Of a stretch of DNA of 36,489 bases, positions 24,932-36,489 are shown piece after piece; positions within the stretch are counted from its first letter, which is position 1, and each line of letters begins with the position of its first letter. Position numbers and translations under genes: made by a program. The stretch is from Streptomyces afghaniensis 772. GTDB lineage: Bacteria; Actinomycetota; Actinomycetes; Streptomycetales; Streptomycetaceae. The notes under the pieces are model-generated. The model ran no database searches. It saw nothing but the letters and a program-made list of their open reading frames with translations, and was not told where the DNA came from. The DNA lies in NCBI GenBank assembly GCA_000415505.1, contig KE354210.1, forward strand, positions 1 to 36,489, written 5' to 3'.

Positions 24932-26632
24932 TCACCTGGCCACCGCCGAGCAATAGCTCTCGTCCTTGGCCAGCAGGTTCCGGTGGGTGTCCTCGGCCGT
25001 GACGACTCCGTCGTCCAGGACGAGGACCCGGTCGGCGGCGTCCAGGAGGGCCGGGCTGCTGGTGAGGACGATGGTGGTGCGGCCCCGGCGCAGCTTCGCG
25101 ACGTTGCGGGCGATGAGCTGTTCCGTGACCGCGTCGACGGCCGTCGTCGGATCGTGCAGGACCAGGACGTCGCTGTCGGCGGCCAGGGCGCGGGCCAGGG
25201 AGAGCCGTTGGCGCTGTCCCCCGGAGAGGTTCGCGCCGCGGTCGCGGACGCCGTAGTCGAGGCCTTCGCGGTGGAGGGCGACGACGTCGGTCAGCATGGA
25301 CGCCTCGACGGCCTCGGGGACCATGCGGCTGGTGCCCGACGGGTCGATGTTCGAGCGGAGCGTCCCGGCGAAGATCTCCCCGTCGTACGGGTTCACCAGG
25401 ACGTGCTCGCGGACCGCCTCAACCGACAGGTCCGCGAGGTCCCGCCCGCCGACCCGCACCGTTCCCTCGTACGTGCCGGGCGGGACGTTCACGGCCAGGA
25501 TCGACGCGAGGTCGGCGGCCGTGCGCGGCTGGTAGGCGGCGATCGCCACGAACTCCCCTGCGGACACCTGGAACTTGAGCTTGCGCAGGGTTCCGTACCG
25601 GACGCAGTCGATCTCCACGTCCGCGCTCTCGGCCGGGCGTTCGGATCCCGGCGTCATCACCGGCGGCGCGGTCAGCACCAGTGCCATGCGCTCGGCCGAG
25701 GCGCGCGCCATCATGACGTACTTCGGCATCTCCGAGAACAATTTCAGCGGTTCCATGATGAACTGCGCCAGGCCCACCGCCATGACCAGTTCGCCGATGC
25801 TGATCCGGCCGTCGAACGCCAGCCAGCCCGCCGTCAGCGTCACGGCGCCGGCGAGGACCGCGTTGAGGGCCAGGGCGGTGCCCGCGTACGCGCCGTTCAC
25901 CTTGGCGACGGTGATCGCCTGGACCTTCGCCTCCGTGCTGACCTCACGGTAGGAGCGGAACGCCGCGTGGTTGCCGCCGAAGCCGTGCAGCGGGCGCAGG
26001 CCGGTGATCAGGTCGGCGACCTTCGCGCCCGCCCGTGCCACCCGGGCCTGCTGTTCCTGGGTGCTGGTGCCGATCCGCTTGGACAGCACGCTCAGGCAGG
26101 ACAGGATCGCGACGGTTCCCACGATGACCAGCAGGCCGAGCCGGATGTCGGCCAGGCCCAGCGCGACCGCGGCGACCACCACCGCGACCAGCGAGCTGAT
26201 CAGCAGCGGCACCACCTCGATGATGTCGGCGGTCTGGTCGGCGTCCTCGGTGGCGATGGTCAGCACCTCGCCGGACTTGAGGTCGACGTCCCTGGCCACC
26301 GGCTGGAGCCCGCAGGCGGCGACCTTCACGCGCCAGCGGTGTGCCTCCGTCGTGTTGGCCTTCTGAAGGATGCGCATCCCGAATCGCCAGGACAGCGACA
26401 CGGTCGTGATGATCACGGCCAGTACGGCGATCGAGAGTCCGAGCGCGCCGAGGCTCCGGTCCCGCATCGTGTGCTCCACGATCAGGCCGAGCGCGATGGG
26501 GAAGGCCGTCTCGCCCGCCTGGTACATGCCCATGAGGAGGGTGCCGCCGGCCATGGCGCCGACGTTGCGGCGCAGTGCGGTGCGGAGGATGTCGGACCCC
26601 GAGCGGGGCCGCTGCGTGTCAGGAGTTGTCAT
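24932..26632 (-). CDS. cchI: ABC exporter half-transporter with degenerate ATP site, CchI-like
   Basis: 566 residues from ATG 26632, overlapping the end of the NRPS gene by 14 bases; no good ribosome site, so coupling to the NRPS is likely. An exporter-type membrane domain of about six helices (for example [17 protein letters not shown] and [14 protein letters not shown]) is followed by a nucleotide-binding domain. The signature [16 protein letters not shown] is intact. The Walker A loop is not: where GxxGxGKS/T is expected the sequence is [10 protein letters not shown] (about 25505-25550). Walker B reads [12 protein letters not shown], with Asp at the catalytic Glu position, and the H-loop His is replaced (VLTSSPALL). 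Such a half would pair with a second, active half, as coelichelin clusters encode two (CchG, CchI). Probable role: export of the siderophore. Confidence 0.85.
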   Translation of the reverse strand: MTTPDTQRPRSGSDILRTALRRNVGAMAGGTLLMGMYQAGETAFPIALGLIVEHTMRDRSLGALGLSIAVLAVIITTVSLSWRFGMRILQKANTTEAHRWRVKVAACGLQPVARDVDLKSGEVLTIATEDADQTADIIEVVPLLISSLVAVVVAAVALGLADIRLGLLVIVGTVAILSCLSVLSKRIGTSTQEQQARVARAGAKVADLITGLRPLHGFGGNHAAFRSYREVSTEAKVQAITVAKVNGAYAGTALALNAVLAGAVTLTAGWLAFDGRISIGELVMAVGLAQFIMEPLKLFSEMPKYVMMARASAERMALVLTAPPVMTPGSERPAESADVEIDCVRYGTLRKLKFQVSAGEFVAIAAYQPRTAADLASILAVNVPPGTYEGTVRVGGRDLADLSVEAVREHVLVNPYDGEIFAGTLRSNIDPSGTSRMVPEAVEASMLTDVVALHREGLDYGVRDRGANLSGGQRQRLSLARALAADSDVLVLHDPTTAVDAVTEQLIARNVAKLRRGRTTIVLTSSPALLDAADRVLVLDDGVVTAEDTHRNLLAKDESYCSAVAR

Positions 26633-29600
26633 CGAGGTGGCGGGCAATCGCTTCCGGGGTGCGCAGGGTGAACAGATCACGGATCGTGATCACTGGACCG
26701 TACTCGCGGCGGAGCAGCCCGATCAGCCGCACCGCCAGCATGGAGTGTCCTCCGAGGGACACGAAGTCGCTCACCGCGCTCACCTCGTCGTCGTCCAGGT
26801 CCAGTGCCTCGGCGAAGTATTCGCAGACCACGGTTTCGGTCTCGGTCTCGGGCCCCCGCTCCCCCACCGTGGTCAGCGCGCCCAGCGGCTTGGCCTCCGG
26901 CAGCGCCTTGGTGTCAGCCTTCCCGTTCACCGTCAGCGGGATGCTGTCGACCTGGGCGTAGTGCGTGGGGCGCAGGAAGTCCGGCAGCCCGGCGCCGACT
27001 TCGGCGGCCACGGTGGCCAACTCGGCCCCGTCCAGGACCAGATAGGCGGCCAGCCGGTACGCGCCGTCGACCTGTGGGTCGGGCTGGGCGACCGCGGCGG
27101 CGAACCGCACCGCCGGGTGCGCCGCGAACACCGCCTCCACCTCGCCGAGTTCGACGCGATGCCCGCGGATCTTGACCTGCTGGTCGGTGCGGCCCAGGTA
27201 CATCAGGTTGCCGTCCGGCCGGCGGACCACCAGGTCCCCGGTGCGGTACATGCGCTCGCCGGGTTCCCCGAACGGGCAGGCGACGAAGCGGTGCGCGGTC
27301 TGCGCGGGCTGCCCGAGGTAGCCGCGCGCGATGCCGACGCCCGACACGTACAGCTCACCGGGGACGCCGTCCGGCAACGGCCGCAACCACGGGTCGAGGA
27401 CGTAGACGTCGGTGTTGTCGATCGCCACGCCCACCACCGGGTCCGCGCATTCGAAGGTGCCGACGCCGAGGGTGTTGATGGTGTACTCGGTGGGTCCGTA
27501 GAGGTTGTAGCCGACCGTTCCCCCGGTCTCGGCGAGTCGCTGCCACAGCGTCGGGGTGACGGCCTCGCCGCCGAGCAGCACCAGCGGCGGCCGGCGTTCC
27601 GGGTCGTCGAGCAGGCCTTCGGCCACGAGCTGCTGGGCGTAGGTCGGGGTCACGTTGACGACGTCGATCCCGTGCTCCAGGCAGTACTCGACCAGCCGGG
27701 GCGCGTCGCGGCGCAACTCCTCGTCGCAGACGTGCACTTCATGCCCGTCGGCGAGCCACAGCAGCTCCTCCCAGGACATGTCGAACGCGAACGACACGGT
27801 GTGCGCGATCCGGAAGATCCGGTGGCCGTGCTCCGCCAGCACCGGCTCGAAGATCCGGCGCTGATGGTTGATCAGCATGTTGGTGAGTCCGGCGTACTCG
27901 GTCACCACGCCCTTGGGCTTGCCGGTCGAGCCGGAGGTGTAGATCGTGTACGCGGGGTGCCGCAGGCGGTCCGGGTCGTCCGGTGCGAACGTCACAAACG
28001 GCTCGGCCTCGGGCAGCGGGCGGTCCAGCTCGATCAGGTCGCCGTTCAGCGAGGTCAGCCGGGGCGACACGGCGCTCACGGTGAGGATCACCTCCGGGCG
28101 GGCGTCCGCGACGATCGCGGCGATCCGCTCGTCCGGGTGGTCCAGCTCCAGCGGCACGTACGCGGCGCCGACCCGCAGCACGGCGAACAGCGCCACGATC
28201 GAGTCGAGGGAGCGCGGGATCGCGAGACCGACGTTCGTCTCGGGGCCGATGCCGCGCCGGGCGAGCACACCCGCCACCGCGCGGCTGCGGTCCCGGAGTT
28301 CGGCGAACGTCATGGTCGAACCGTGGGCGACGAGTGCGATCCGCTCCGGTGCGCGGTCCGCCGCCCGGTCGAACCGGTCGACGACGGTGTCCGTGCCGAC
28401 GTCCGTGCGCTCGCCCCGCGAGGGCTCCGGTCCCAGGCCCCGCAGCGCGCCCACCGGGCCGGTCGAGCGGGCCAGGTCCTCCAGCACGCGCAGGTAGTCG
28501 TCGAGGAGACGACGGGCGTTGCCGGTGTCCTCGTCGCGGTACTCCAGCTTGACGGTGAGGCGGTCGCCGGGCGTGACGACCCAGGTGAACGGATAGTGCG
28601 TGGAGTCGTCGGCCTGCACCGAGGTGATGCCGTGCCGGGCGTTCATCTCGGCGAACGCGTCCATGTCCAGGAAGTTCTGGAGCACGAACAGGTTGTCGAA
28701 CAGGGTGTCGTGGCCGCTGGCCCGCTGGATCTCGCCGAGCCCCAGGTGCTCGTGTTCCATCGCCTCGACCCTGGCCGTCTGCACCGCCGAGAGGTAGTCG
28801 CGGACGGTGTCGTCCGGCCGGGGCCGCGTCCACATGGGCACGGTGTTGAGCAGCACTCCGACGATGTCGGACAGTCCCTCGCCCTCCCGGCCGGAGACGG
28901 TCACGCCGAACACGGCGTCACTGCGGCCCGTGTGGGCGCCGAGGAGAAGGCCGAAGGCTCCGGTCAGCACGGAGTTCAGCGTGACGCCGTGCGTCCTGGC
29001 CGCTTCCCGCAGCAGGTCGGACTGTTCGGCGGACAGCGTGTGCACGAGCGCGCGCGGCAGGTCGTCCGAGAAGGACGGCGCCGGTCCGGCGAGCAGCGTG
29101 GGGCCGGGGAGGCCGGCCAGCTGCTCCGCCCAGAAGCGTTCCGATACGGCGGAGTCCTTGGCGTCGAGCGCCCGGGCGTAGTCCTCGAAGCTCGGCGTGG
29201 CCGGGGCCGCGTCGAGCGATTCGCCCGCGACGGCGGCCTCGTACGCGTCGAACAGGTCCCGCAGCATGATCTCGCGGGACCAGCCGTCCCACAGCAGCAG
29301 GTGGTAGCTGAGCAGCAGGCCGTCGCGACCGTCGGGCAGACGCACCGCGGTCAGCCGGATCAGCGGTGGCTCGCCCGGATCGAACCCGGTGTCGCGGTCC
29401 CGGGCCCGCAGGGCGTCGACCTCGGCGTCCGCCGCCAGCTCGATCGTGCGGACGTCGACCCGCCGGCCGGCCTTGAGGATCTGGACGGGGTTGCCGTCGG
29501 AGTCGGTCGTGAAGCCGGCGCCCACGACCGGGTGCCGGGCGATCACGTACGCCATCGCCTCGGCCAGCGCGCCCGTGTCCAGGCGCCGGTCGAACGTGAA

Positions 29601-32600
29601 CCAGCTCTGCGCCACGTAGTGCCCGGCCGAGCCCGCCATCTGGGCCTGGAAGTACAGGCCCCGCTGGAGCGGGGTGACCGGTGCGGTGCGCTCGGCTGTC
29701 GTGGCGGCGTCCGCGATGCGCTGGAGTGCGCGGTGCCAGTGCTCGGTGATCTCGTCGGGGACGCCCCCGGCGAGAGTGAAGGCCGTGTGCAGGCTGCCGG
29801 TGGTCTCGTCGAGCCAGGCGTTGACCTCGACGGCGTACGGGCTGCCCTGGTCGCCGCCGGTGAGGTGCACGGCCTGCGACTCGCTGCCCCGGCCGAGGTA
29901 GTTGAACAGGACCTGCGGGCGGGCGGTGAGCAGCGGGGCCGTCTGCGGGTTGAGATACCTGAGCTGTCCGTAGGCGACGTGGGCGCGCTCGTCCGGCTGG
30001 CGTTCGGCGACCTCGCGTGCGGCTGCGACGGGGTCGGTGTGCGCGGTGAGCCGTACGGGTGCGATGGCGGTGAACCAGCCGACGGTACGGGCGTAGTCGT
30101 GCTGTTCGAGCACCGGGACCCGGCCGTGCCGCTCCAGGTCGATCGCGAGGTCGCTGGGTGACGGCTGGATGTGTGTCAGCGCGGTGCGCAGGGCTCCGCA
30201 CAGCAGCTCGGTGAGGCCGACGCCGAGTGCGGCGGGGGCGGTACGGGTGACGCCGTCGGTCAGCTCGGGCGGGAGGACGACCGTGGTCTCGCGCGAACCC
30301 TCGACCGCGGGCAGCAGCGCGGGCGCCTGGAGAGTGGTGATCCAGTGTCCGAGGTCGTCGACGTCCTGGGCCGCCTGGAGCGTCAGTGCTTCGGCGTACT
30401 CGGCGTAGGACGTGGTCGGCGGGGCCAAGGGCGCACCGCGCAGGGCCGTGGCCAGGTCGTCCAGCAGGATCAGCCAGGACACCGAGTCGACGGCGAGGTG
30501 GTGGACGGTGACGACCAGGGTCCGGCTCTCCTCCAGCCAGGAGAAGGCGACGACCTCGCCCGACTCGGGGTCGAGCCGTCCGGCGGCCTCGTTCGCGGCG
30601 GTCGTGGCGTCGGGAGTGTCCGGGCGTACGACGGTGACTTCGCGGGCGGGTTCGGTGCGGAGGGTCCACACTCCGTGTTCGGTACCGAGCCTCAGTCGCA
30701 AGGTGGGATGTGCGGCGACTACGGCGCTGGCGGCGCGTTCGACCTCGGCGAAGGAGCTGTCCGGGACCACGAGCGTTCTGGCCTGGGCGAAACGGGCGAG
30801 TGAGCCGCCCAGTTCGCGTTGGCGCAGGATGATCGGCGTCGGGGGGAGCGGGCCGTCCTCGCGGTGGGTGGGAGCGGCGGTCTGTGGTGTACGTGTCGCC
30901 AGATGTTCGGCGAGCGCGCGGGGGGTCTTGTGGAGGAACACGTCCCGGGGGGCTATGGGCAGGCCGAGTGTCCTGGCCCTGTTCACGACCGTGATGGCGA
31001 TGATGCTGTCGCCTCCGGCGTGGAAGAAGTCGGTGTCTGCGTCCACCTCCGTGCCGGGCAGTGTCTGGGTGAAGATGTCGACGAGTGCGGCTACAGCTGA
31101 GCTTTCGTCTGCGGGTGCGTCGTGGCTTGTCGCGCCCCGCGGCGGAGCCGCAAACTGATACAGCCCCGCGCCCCCAAGTGCCTGCTCCGCCAAGGCCTTT
31201 CGATCCAGCTTGCCGTTCACCGTAAGAGGCAGTGCTTCAACCGGCATCACCAGGCCCGGGATCATGTGCACGGGCAGCTTCGTGGAGAGCTGCCCGGCGA
31301 AGTCCCCCGGTACCCGGCCCACCACGTGCGCCACCAAGTGATCCCCGCTGTCCGCCACCGTCACGGCCACGTCGACCACGCCGTCGAGTTCCCGGACCGC
31401 TGTCTCGACCTCGCCCAGCTCGATGCGGAAGCCCTTGAGCTGGACCTGGTCGTCGGCGCGGCCTACGAACTCCAGCTCGCCGTCCAGGGTGCGGCGGGCC
31501 AGGTCGCCCGTGTGGTACATGCGGGAGCCGTCCCCGGCGAAGGGGTTCGCCACGAACCGGCCCGCGGTGAGCCCGGGCCTGCCCAGGTAGCCGAGCGAGA
31601 CCTGGTCGCCGGCGACGTAGATGGCGCCCACCCGGCCGGGCGGCACCGGGCGGAGGCGGTCGTCGAGGAGGTGGGTGACGAGGCCGGGTATGGGGCCGCC
31701 GATCGGGCTGACGTCGTCGCCGGGGCCGAAGTCCTCCTCGGTCAGTACGCGGTGGGTGACATGGACGGTGGTCTCGGTGATGCCGTACATGTTGACCAGC
31801 TCGGGCGAGCCGGTGCCGTGCCGTTCGACCCAGCCGCGCAGCCGCCCGAGGTCCAGTGCCTCGCCGCCGAAGATGACGCGGCGCAGGGCGGGCAGCGGCT
31901 CGCCGGCGTGCCGGTGGGCCTCGATGAACTGGTAGAAGGCGGACGGCGTCTGGTTGAGCACGGTCACCCCGCGCTCGCGCACCAGCCGGTGGAAGTCGAC
32001 CGGGGAGCGGGTCAGCCCGTACTCCGGCACCAGCAGCTCACCGCCGTACGCCAGCGCTCCCCACAGCTCCCAGACCGCGAAGTCGAAGGAGAAGGAGTGG
32101 AACTGGACCCAGACGTCGTGCGGGCCGAAGTCCATGTCGGGCTGGGTGTTGGCGAGCAGCGTCACCACGCTGGAGTGCGGGACGACGACGCCCTTGGGCC
32201 GGCCGGTCGATCCGGAGGTGTAGATCACGTAGGCGGGGTCGTGCCAGCCGGGCTCCCGACTTGGGTGCGCGGGGGTGGCCTGCGGAAGTTCGTCGCCCTG
32301 GACGAGTACGCGGGCCCGTACGCCCGTACGGGTCAGGAGTTCCGTGAAGCGGTCGCGCTGCTCACGGTCCACCAGGACGACCTGCGGCGCGGCATCGGCG
32401 AGGATGTACTCCAGCCGCTCGTCCGGGTAGGCCAGGTCCAGCGGTACGTACGCGCCGCCCGCGGCGACGATCGCGACCAGGGCGACGACCTGCTCGACGG
32501 ACCGCGGGACGGCGACGGCGACCCGTCGGCCGGGGCCGACTCCGGCGGCGCGCAGAGCGGCTGCCAAATCGTCCTTGGCGTGGGCCAGTTCGCCGTACGT

Positions 32601-35600
32601 CAGGGACCGGGTACGGCCGTCGAGACCGCACTGGGTGACGGCGGTGGCGGCCGGGTCGCGCCGCGCGGCGGCGTCGAACAGGCCGCCGAGGGTGGTCGGG
32701 GTGATGTGCGCGGGGCGCCGGTCGGCCTCCGAGGCCACGTCGTCGACCAGGGTGTCCGGCCGGGTGAGCAGGGCGGTGAGGGTCGAGGTGAACGTGCGCA
32801 GGATCGCCTGGGCGGTCGTCTCCCGCAGCAGTTCGCCGTCGTAGATCAGGTTGAAGCGCGGGCTGCCGTCGAGTGCGCGTTCCACGACCAGGGTCAGCGG
32901 GTAGTGCGGTGCGCCCTCGTTGACGAGGCCGGTGACGGCCAGGGTGTCGCCGGGTCGGCGCAGTGCGTCCACGTCGGTCGCGACGTCGAACACCACGAGG
33001 GTGTCGAACAGCGAGCCGGCCTCGGCCTGGCGGCCGATCCTGGCCAGGGAGACGTGCTGGTGCGGCAGGACCGCGCCCTGGTGTTCCCGCACCGAGGCGA
33101 GGAGGTCACGTGCGGTGGTGGTGGCGGTCCAACGGGCGCGGACCGGGATCGTGTTGATGAACAGGCCCACCATGTCCTCGATGCCGGGCACATCCGCGTC
33201 GCGGCCGGACACCGTGGAGCCGAACACCACGTCCTGTCCGTGCAGGATGCGGCCCAGCGTGACCGCCCAGGCGCTGTGCACGGCCACGCTCAGCGGCACG
33301 CCGGCCGACCGTGCGGCCGCGTCGATGTCGTGCTCCGGCCGCACGGCGGTGTCGGCGAACCGGTCGGACGGGGTGTGCCCCTCGGCGACCAGCGAGGGGC
33401 CGGGAAGCCCGGCGAGCTGCTCGCGCCACACCCGGTCGCTCTCGTCGGCGTCGCGTCCGGCGAGCCAGGCCACGTAGTCGGAGAAGCCGCCGATCGGGTA
33501 GACGGTCCCCGGCGCGTGGTACTCGGCGAGCAGGGCGCGGAGCATCGGCGGCACCGACCAGCCGTCGGCGATGATGTGGTGCACGGTCTGCACGAGGACG
33601 TTCCGGCCGGGACCACCGCGGACGAGGATGTACCGCATCAGCGAGCCGGTCGCGAGGTCGAATCCGGCGCGGCGGTCCCGCTCGGCCAGGTCGCGCAGCT
33701 CGGTGTCGGTGATGCCGGGGCGGTCGAGGGTCGTGAAGGGCGCCTCGACGCCGCTCTCCAGTACGGAGACCACGCGGCCGTCGGCGAGGGCCACGAACCG
33801 GGCGGCCAGGTTGGGGTACAGCGTGAGCAGCCGGGTGGCCGCAGCCGCGAGCCGGTCGGCGTCCACCTCGCCGTCCAGGGTGAGCAGTTGCTGTTCGACG
33901 TAGGCTCCGGCCGAGTTGTCGTCGAAGACGGAGTGGAAGTACAGGCCCTCCTGCAACGGCGTCAGCGGCAGGATGTCCCGCAGGGCCGGGCCGTCCAGGG
34001 CGTCGACGTCGGCCTGGGTGAGCGGCACCAGGGCGAAGTCGCTGGGCGAGTGGCCGCCCTGCGGGTCGAGTGCGGCCAGTCCGGCGAGGGCGTCCCGGAA
34101 GTAGCCGCCGATGGTCGTGATGTCCTCGTCGGTGAACATGCCGTCGGGCCAGGAGATGGTGGTGACGAGGTCGTACTCGCCGGTCGGGTCCGGTTCGGCG
34201 ATCGCGTTGAACTCGAGGGCGCGCGGCAGGCGCATTCGCGGGTCGCGCTTCTCGCCCAGCTGGCCGGTGGTCCGGGCGAGCTGCCAGTCGCCGGGTTCGC
34301 CCGCGGCGAAGCGGCCCAGGTAGTTGAAGAGCACCTGCGGTGCGGGCGCGTCGAACTCGGTGTCGGTCAGGTACCGCAGCGCACCGTAGGAGACGCCGTT
34401 GTCCGGCACCCGGGCGAGGTCTTCCTTGACCGCCTTGAGGGCGGCGGTCAGGTATGCGGGTGCGGTGAGGTCGGCCGCCGTGCCGGGGTCGACGGTCACC
34501 GGGAAGAGGGTGGTGAACCAGCCCACGGTCCGCGACAGTTCGGGTTCGAAGCCGGCGGAGGCGGCCACGAACTGTCCTTCGCGGCCGTGGCCTTCCAGTT
34601 CGATGTGGGCGAAGGTCTGGTCCTGTCCCAGGTCGCGGCGCCAGCGGGCGAGCGCGACGGCGAGCCCGGTCAGCAGGACGTCGTTGACGCCCGCGTGGAA
34701 CTTCGCGGGGATCTCGCCCAGCAGCGCGGCCGTGATCTCCGGGCCGGCCGAGACGGTCCGCAGTCGCTCCGTGGCGACGGTGTCGGCGTCGGACAGCGCG
34801 CGCCTGCCCACCGGCTGGTCCTCCGTCGGCAGGGGACGCCAGTAGTAGGAGCTGTCCGCGTCGAACGCCGCGCGCTCCAGCAGTTGCGTCCAGCGCCGGA
34901 AGGACGTGCCCACCGGGGGCAGTTCGATCGGGGTGTCCGAGGTGAAGTGCCGCCAGGCCGTGGCCAGGTCGTCCATCAGGATCCGCCAGGACACGCCGTC
35001 GATCACCACGTGATGGGCGACCAGGACCAGCTGCCGCGCCGCGCGGCGCCAGACGGCGCGCAGCATCACACCGTTGTCGGGGTCCAGGGCGTCGGTGGCG
35101 AGTGCGACGCATGCGTCGAGCGGCCGGTCGCTCTCCTGCCATCCGGCGACGGTCCGGTCAGGCTCCGGGATGTCGAAGCTCCAGCGGCTTCCGCGCACCA
35201 GCCTGGCACGCAGCATGTCGTGCCTGCGGACCAGGGCGGTGAGGATCTCGTCGAGAGCGTCTGCGGTCAGGTCCGGCGGGGTGTTCAGCATGACCGACTG
35301 CACGAAGCCGTCGATGGCGTCGGTGGTCTCGCCGAGCCACTGCACGATGGGCGATCCCACGACGGGTCCGGTCGCGACATCGCGGTGGTCGACCGTGGAG
35401 ACGTCCTCCCGGCTCGCGACCGAGGCCAGGGCCCCCACGGTGCTGTGGGTGAAGATCTGCCGTGCCGTGACGTAGAGGCCCGCGTCGCGCAGCGCGGTCA
35501 GCAGCGAGATCGCCAGGATGCTGTCGCCGCCGAGCTGGAAGAAGTCCTGGTCGACGCCGACCTCTTCGAGCCGCAGCACCGCCGCCACCGCCGCGCAGAC

Positions 35601-36489
35601 CGCGCGCTCGTCGTCGGTGGTGGGCCGTACGAGCGTGCCCGTGCCGATCGTGGGCTCCGGCAGGGCGTTGCGGTCGAGCTTGCCGTTGGCGGTGAGCGGG
35701 AACTCCGTGAGCACGACGATGTGGGCGGGCACCATGTACTCGACCATGTGCTCGGCGGCCCACGCCTTGACCTCGTCCGCCCGCAGGTCCTCGCTGCCGG
35801 CGGCCGGGATGACGTAGCCCACCAGGTAGGTGCCGCCCGCCGTGTTCTTCCGCGCGACGACGCAGGTGTGCCGTACGGCGGGGTGCTCGGCGAGGCCGAC
35901 CTCGACGTCCTCGATCTCCAGCCGCATGCCGCGGATCTTGATCTGGTTGTCGGCGCGGCCGAGGAAGTCGAGGGAGCCGTCCGGGGCGAAGCGGGCGAGG
36001 TCACCGGTGCGGTAGAGGCGGGAGCCGTCGTTCGCGAAGGGGTTGGCGACGAACCGGGAGGCCGTCAGACCGGGCGCGTTGACGTAGCCGCGTCCCAGGA
36101 GGAAGCCGCCCACGTACAGTTCGCCGCCGACGCCGACGGGGACCGGGCGCAGTTCCTCGTCCAGGACGTACAGCTGGGTGTTGGGGTTGGCCTTGCCGAT
36201 GGACGTCGACAGGCGTTCCGCCTCTCCCCGGTAGATGACGTGGGAGACGCCGATGGTCGTCTCGGCCGGGCCGTAGCCGTGGTACATGGGGATGTCGAGC
36301 TTGGTGCGGAACCGCTCGTACAGCTCCGGGGTCAGCACCTCTCCGCCGCACCACACGTGCCGCAGGCTGTCCAGCCGGCCGGAGTCGCCGGCGATCTCCA
36401 GCAGGACGTCCAGCATGGACGACACCAAATACGTGAAGGTGACGCGCTGTTCGGCGATGACGCTCAGCAGGTGGTGCGGGTCGCGTTCG
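26619..36489 (-). CDS. cchH: Coelichelin-type NRPS (CchH), N-terminus outside window
   Basis: The frame is open through the right edge; at least 3289 residues are present. Order from N-terminus: A1 (partial, about 36489-35650), T1 (Ser codon 35520-35522), E1 (HHVVIDG at 34995-35015), C2 (HHIIADG at 33561-33581), A2 ([12 protein letters not shown] near 32185-32225), T2 (Ser codon 31005-31007), E2 (HHLAVDSVS at 30477-30503), C3 (YHLLLWDG at 29283-29306), A3 ([12 protein letters not shown] near 27906-27942), T3 (GGHSM, Ser codon 26742-26744). There is no thioesterase. Pocket residues by alignment to GrsA: A1 ..YWGGIG, A2 DFWNIGMVH (Thr), A3 DMENLGLIN (hydroxyornithine). These agree with the codes I know for CchH of S. 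coelicolor (formyl-hydroxyornithine, Thr, hydroxyornithine). Both E domains fit the D-residues of coelichelin. Confidence 0.93.
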   Translation of the reverse strand, partial: ERDPHHLLSVIAEQRVTFTYLVSSMLDVLLEIAGDSGRLDSLRHVWCGGEVLTPELYERFRTKLDIPMYHGYGPAETTIGVSHVIYRGEAERLSTSIGKANPNTQLYVLDEELRPVPVGVGGELYVGGFLLGRGYVNAPGLTASRFVANPFANDGSRLYRTGDLARFAPDGSLDFLGRADNQIKIRGMRLEIEDVEVGLAEHPAVRHTCVVARKNTAGGTYLVGYVIPAAGSEDLRADEVKAWAAEHMVEYMVPAHIVVLTEFPLTANGKLDRNALPEPTIGTGTLVRPTTDDERAVCAAVAAVLRLEEVGVDQDFFQLGGDSILAISLLTALRDAGLYVTARQIFTHSTVGALASVASREDVSTVDHRDVATGPVVGSPIVQWLGETTDAIDGFVQSVMLNTPPDLTADALDEILTALVRRHDMLRARLVRGSRWSFDIPEPDRTVAGWQESDRPLDACVALATDALDPDNGVMLRAVWRRAARQLVLVAHHVVIDGVSWRILMDDLATAWRHFTSDTPIELPPVGTSFRRWTQLLERAAFDADSSYYWRPLPTEDQPVGRRALSDADTVATERLRTVSAGPEITAALLGEIPAKFHAGVNDVLLTGLAVALARWRRDLGQDQTFAHIELEGHGREGQFVAASAGFEPELSRTVGWFTTLFPVTVDPGTAADLTAPAYLTAALKAVKEDLARVPDNGVSYGALRYLTDTEFDAPAPQVLFNYLGRFAAGEPGDWQLARTTGQLGEKRDPRMRLPRALEFNAIAEPDPTGEYDLVTTISWPDGMFTDEDITTIGGYFRDALAGLAALDPQGGHSPSDFALVPLTQADVDALDGPALRDILPLTPLQEGLYFHSVFDDNSAGAYVEQQLLTLDGEVDADRLAAAATRLLTLYPNLAARFVALADGRVVSVLESGVEAPFTTLDRPGITDTELRDLAERDRRAGFDLATGSLMRYILVRGGPGRNVLVQTVHHIIADGWSVPPMLRALLAEYHAPGTVYPIGGFSDYVAWLAGRDADESDRVWREQLAGLPGPSLVAEGHTPSDRFADTAVRPEHDIDAAARSAGVPLSVAVHSAWAVTLGRILHGQDVVFGSTVSGRDADVPGIEDMVGLFINTIPVRARWTATTTARDLLASVREHQGAVLPHQHVSLARIGRQAEAGSLFDTLVVFDVATDVDALRRPGDTLAVTGLVNEGAPHYPLTLVVERALDGSPRFNLIYDGELLRETTAQAILRTFTSTLTALLTRPDTLVDDVASEADRRPAHITPTTLGGLFDAAARRDPAATAVTQCGLDGRTRSLTYGELAHAKDDLAAALRAAGVGPGRRVAVAVPRSVEQVVALVAIVAAGGAYVPLDLAYPDERLEYILADAAPQVVLVDREQRDRFTELLTRTGVRARVLVQGDELPQATPAHPSREPGWHDPAYVIYTSGSTGRPKGVVVPHSSVVTLLANTQPDMDFGPHDVWVQFHSFSFDFAVWELWGALAYGGELLVPEYGLTRSPVDFHRLVRERGVTVLNQTPSAFYQFIEAHRHAGEPLPALRRVIFGGEALDLGRLRGWVERHGTGSPELVNMYGITETTVHVTHRVLTEEDFGPGDDVSPIGGPIPGLVTHLLDDRLRPVPPGRVGAIYVAGDQVSLGYLGRPGLTAGRFVANPFAGDGSRMYHTGDLARRTLDGELEFVGRADDQVQLKGFRIELGEVETAVRELDGVVDVAVTVADSGDHLVAHVVGRVPGDFAGQLSTKLPVHMIPGLVMPVEALPLTVNGKLDRKALAEQALGGAGLYQFAAPPRGATSHDAPADESSAVAALVDIFTQTLPGTEVDADTDFFHAGGDSIIAITVVNRARTLGLPIAPRDVFLHKTPRALAEHLATRTPQTAAPTHREDGPLPPTPIILRQRELGGSLARFAQARTLVVPDSSFAEVERAASAVVAAHPTLRLRLGTEHGVWTLRTEPAREVTVVRPDTPDATTAANEAAGRLDPESGEVVAFSWLEESRTLVVTVHHLAVDSVSWLILLDDLATALRGAPLAPPTTSYAEYAEALTLQAAQDVDDLGHWITTLQAPALLPAVEGSRETTVVLPPELTDGVTRTAPAALGVGLTELLCGALRTALTHIQPSPSDLAIDLERHGRVPVLEQHDYARTVGWFTAIAPVRLTAHTDPVAAAREVAERQPDERAHVAYGQLRYLNPQTAPLLTARPQVLFNYLGRGSESQAVHLTGGDQGSPYAVEVNAWLDETTGSLHTAFTLAGGVPDEITEHWHRALQRIADAATTAERTAPVTPLQRGLYFQAQMAGSAGHYVAQSWFTFDRRLDTGALAEAMAYVIARHPVVGAGFTTDSDGNPVQILKAGRRVDVRTIELAADAEVDALRARDRDTGFDPGEPPLIRLTAVRLPDGRDGLLLSYHLLLWDGWSREIMLRDLFDAYEAAVAGESLDAAPATPSFEDYARALDAKDSAVSERFWAEQLAGLPGPTLLAGPAPSFSDDLPRALVHTLSAEQSDLLREAARTHGVTLNSVLTGAFGLLLGAHTGRSDAVFGVTVSGREGEGLSDIVGVLLNTVPMWTRPRPDDTVRDYLSAVQTARVEAMEHEHLGLGEIQRASGHDTLFDNLFVLQNFLDMDAFAEMNARHGITSVQADDSTHYPFTWVVTPGDRLTVKLEYRDEDTGNARRLLDDYLRVLEDLARSTGPVGALRGLGPEPSRGERTDVGTDTVVDRFDRAADRAPERIALVAHGSTMTFAELRDRSRAVAGVLARRGIGPETNVGLAIPRSLDSIVALFAVLRVGAAYVPLELDHPDERIAAIVADARPEVILTVSAVSPRLTSLNGDLIELDRPLPEAEPFVTFAPDDPDRLRHPAYTIYTSGSTGKPKGVVTEYAGLTNMLINHQRRIFEPVLAEHGHRIFRIAHTVSFAFDMSWEELLWLADGHEVHVCDEELRRDAPRLVEYCLEHGIDVVNVTPTYAQQLVAEGLLDDPERRPPLVLLGGEAVTPTLWQRLAETGGTVGYNLYGPTEYTINTLGVGTFECADPVVGVAIDNTDVYVLDPWLRPLPDGVPGELYVSGVGIARGYLGQPAQTAHRFVACPFGEPGERMYRTGDLVVRRPDGNLMYLGRTDQQVKIRGHRVELGEVEAVFAAHPAVRFAAAVAQPDPQVDGAYRLAAYLVLDGAELATVAAEVGAGLPDFLRPTHYAQVDSIPLTVNGKADTKALPEAKPLGALTTVGERGPETETETVVCEYFAEALDLDDDEVSAVSDFVSLGGHSMLAVRLIGLLRREYGPVITIRDLFTLRTPEAIARHLDDNS

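Noticed and set aside
24983-26671. Plus-strand open frame of about 560 codons
   Set aside because: It is the antisense shadow of the ABC transporter gene, rich in Arg/Gly/Gln/Asp/His with no domain.
26370-30161. Very long open frame (over 1,200 codons) on the plus strand
   Set aside because: It lies opposite the NRPS and the start of the ABC gene and has no recognisable domains; it is an antisense shadow caused by high third-position GC.

Overview
The window is from a Streptomyces-type actinomycete. The DNA is very GC-rich, GTG and TTG starts are common, and iron boxes of the DmdR/DtxR type are present. A hairpin-containing intergenic repeat that is very common in Streptomyces lies at about 24880-24930. 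The right end carries genes and adenylation codes that match coelichelin biosynthesis.

Left flank (1-5296): the end of an Mce-associated membrane protein gene; a CASTOR/POLLUX-like ion channel with an apparent frameshift close to its C-terminus; a Tat-exported flavin L-amino-acid oxidase resembling Streptomyces L-glutamate oxidase; and a small membrane protein with a Ser/Cys repeat tail.

Middle (5469-20208): a Wzx/Wzy-type exopolysaccharide locus. A leftward operon of eight tightly packed genes encodes GT4, a Wzz-like protein, a WecG-like glycosyltransferase, a Wzx-like flippase, a Wzy/ligase, a lipoprotein glycosidase, a polysaccharide deacetylase and GT2. Next comes a rightward LuxR-family LAL regulator, then a rightward pair (UDP-GlcNAc 2-epimerase and an alpha/alpha-toroid-like protein), then a leftward phosphoglycosyltransferase that would start the lipid-linked repeat unit. 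WecB plus WecG points to a ManNAc-containing polymer. The three biosynthetic transcription units share a conserved upstream element, always in the same orientation to the gene. It contains a motif resembling a sigma-WhiG/FliA promoter. This triplicated element is the strongest unexplained signal in the window.

Right (20387-36489): an iron-regulated siderophore locus. The NRPS at the right edge is (A)-T-E-C-A-T-E-C-A-T. The binding-pocket residues I read are ..YWGGIG., DFWNIGMVH and DMENLGLIN, which match the formyl-hydroxyornithine, threonine and hydroxyornithine modules of coelichelin synthetase CchH. A CchI-like ABC exporter with a degenerate nucleotide site, a CchJ-like esterase (frameshifted as sequenced) and the MbtH-like CchK follow. 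Also under iron-box control are an amidohydrolase, a GNAT of ArgA type and an ArgB kinase. This suggests the locus carries its own first steps of ornithine supply for the hydroxyornithine building blocks.

Two genes (channel, esterase) have single-base frame disruptions, while the 9.8-kb NRPS reads cleanly. Sequencing error and real mutation are both possible.
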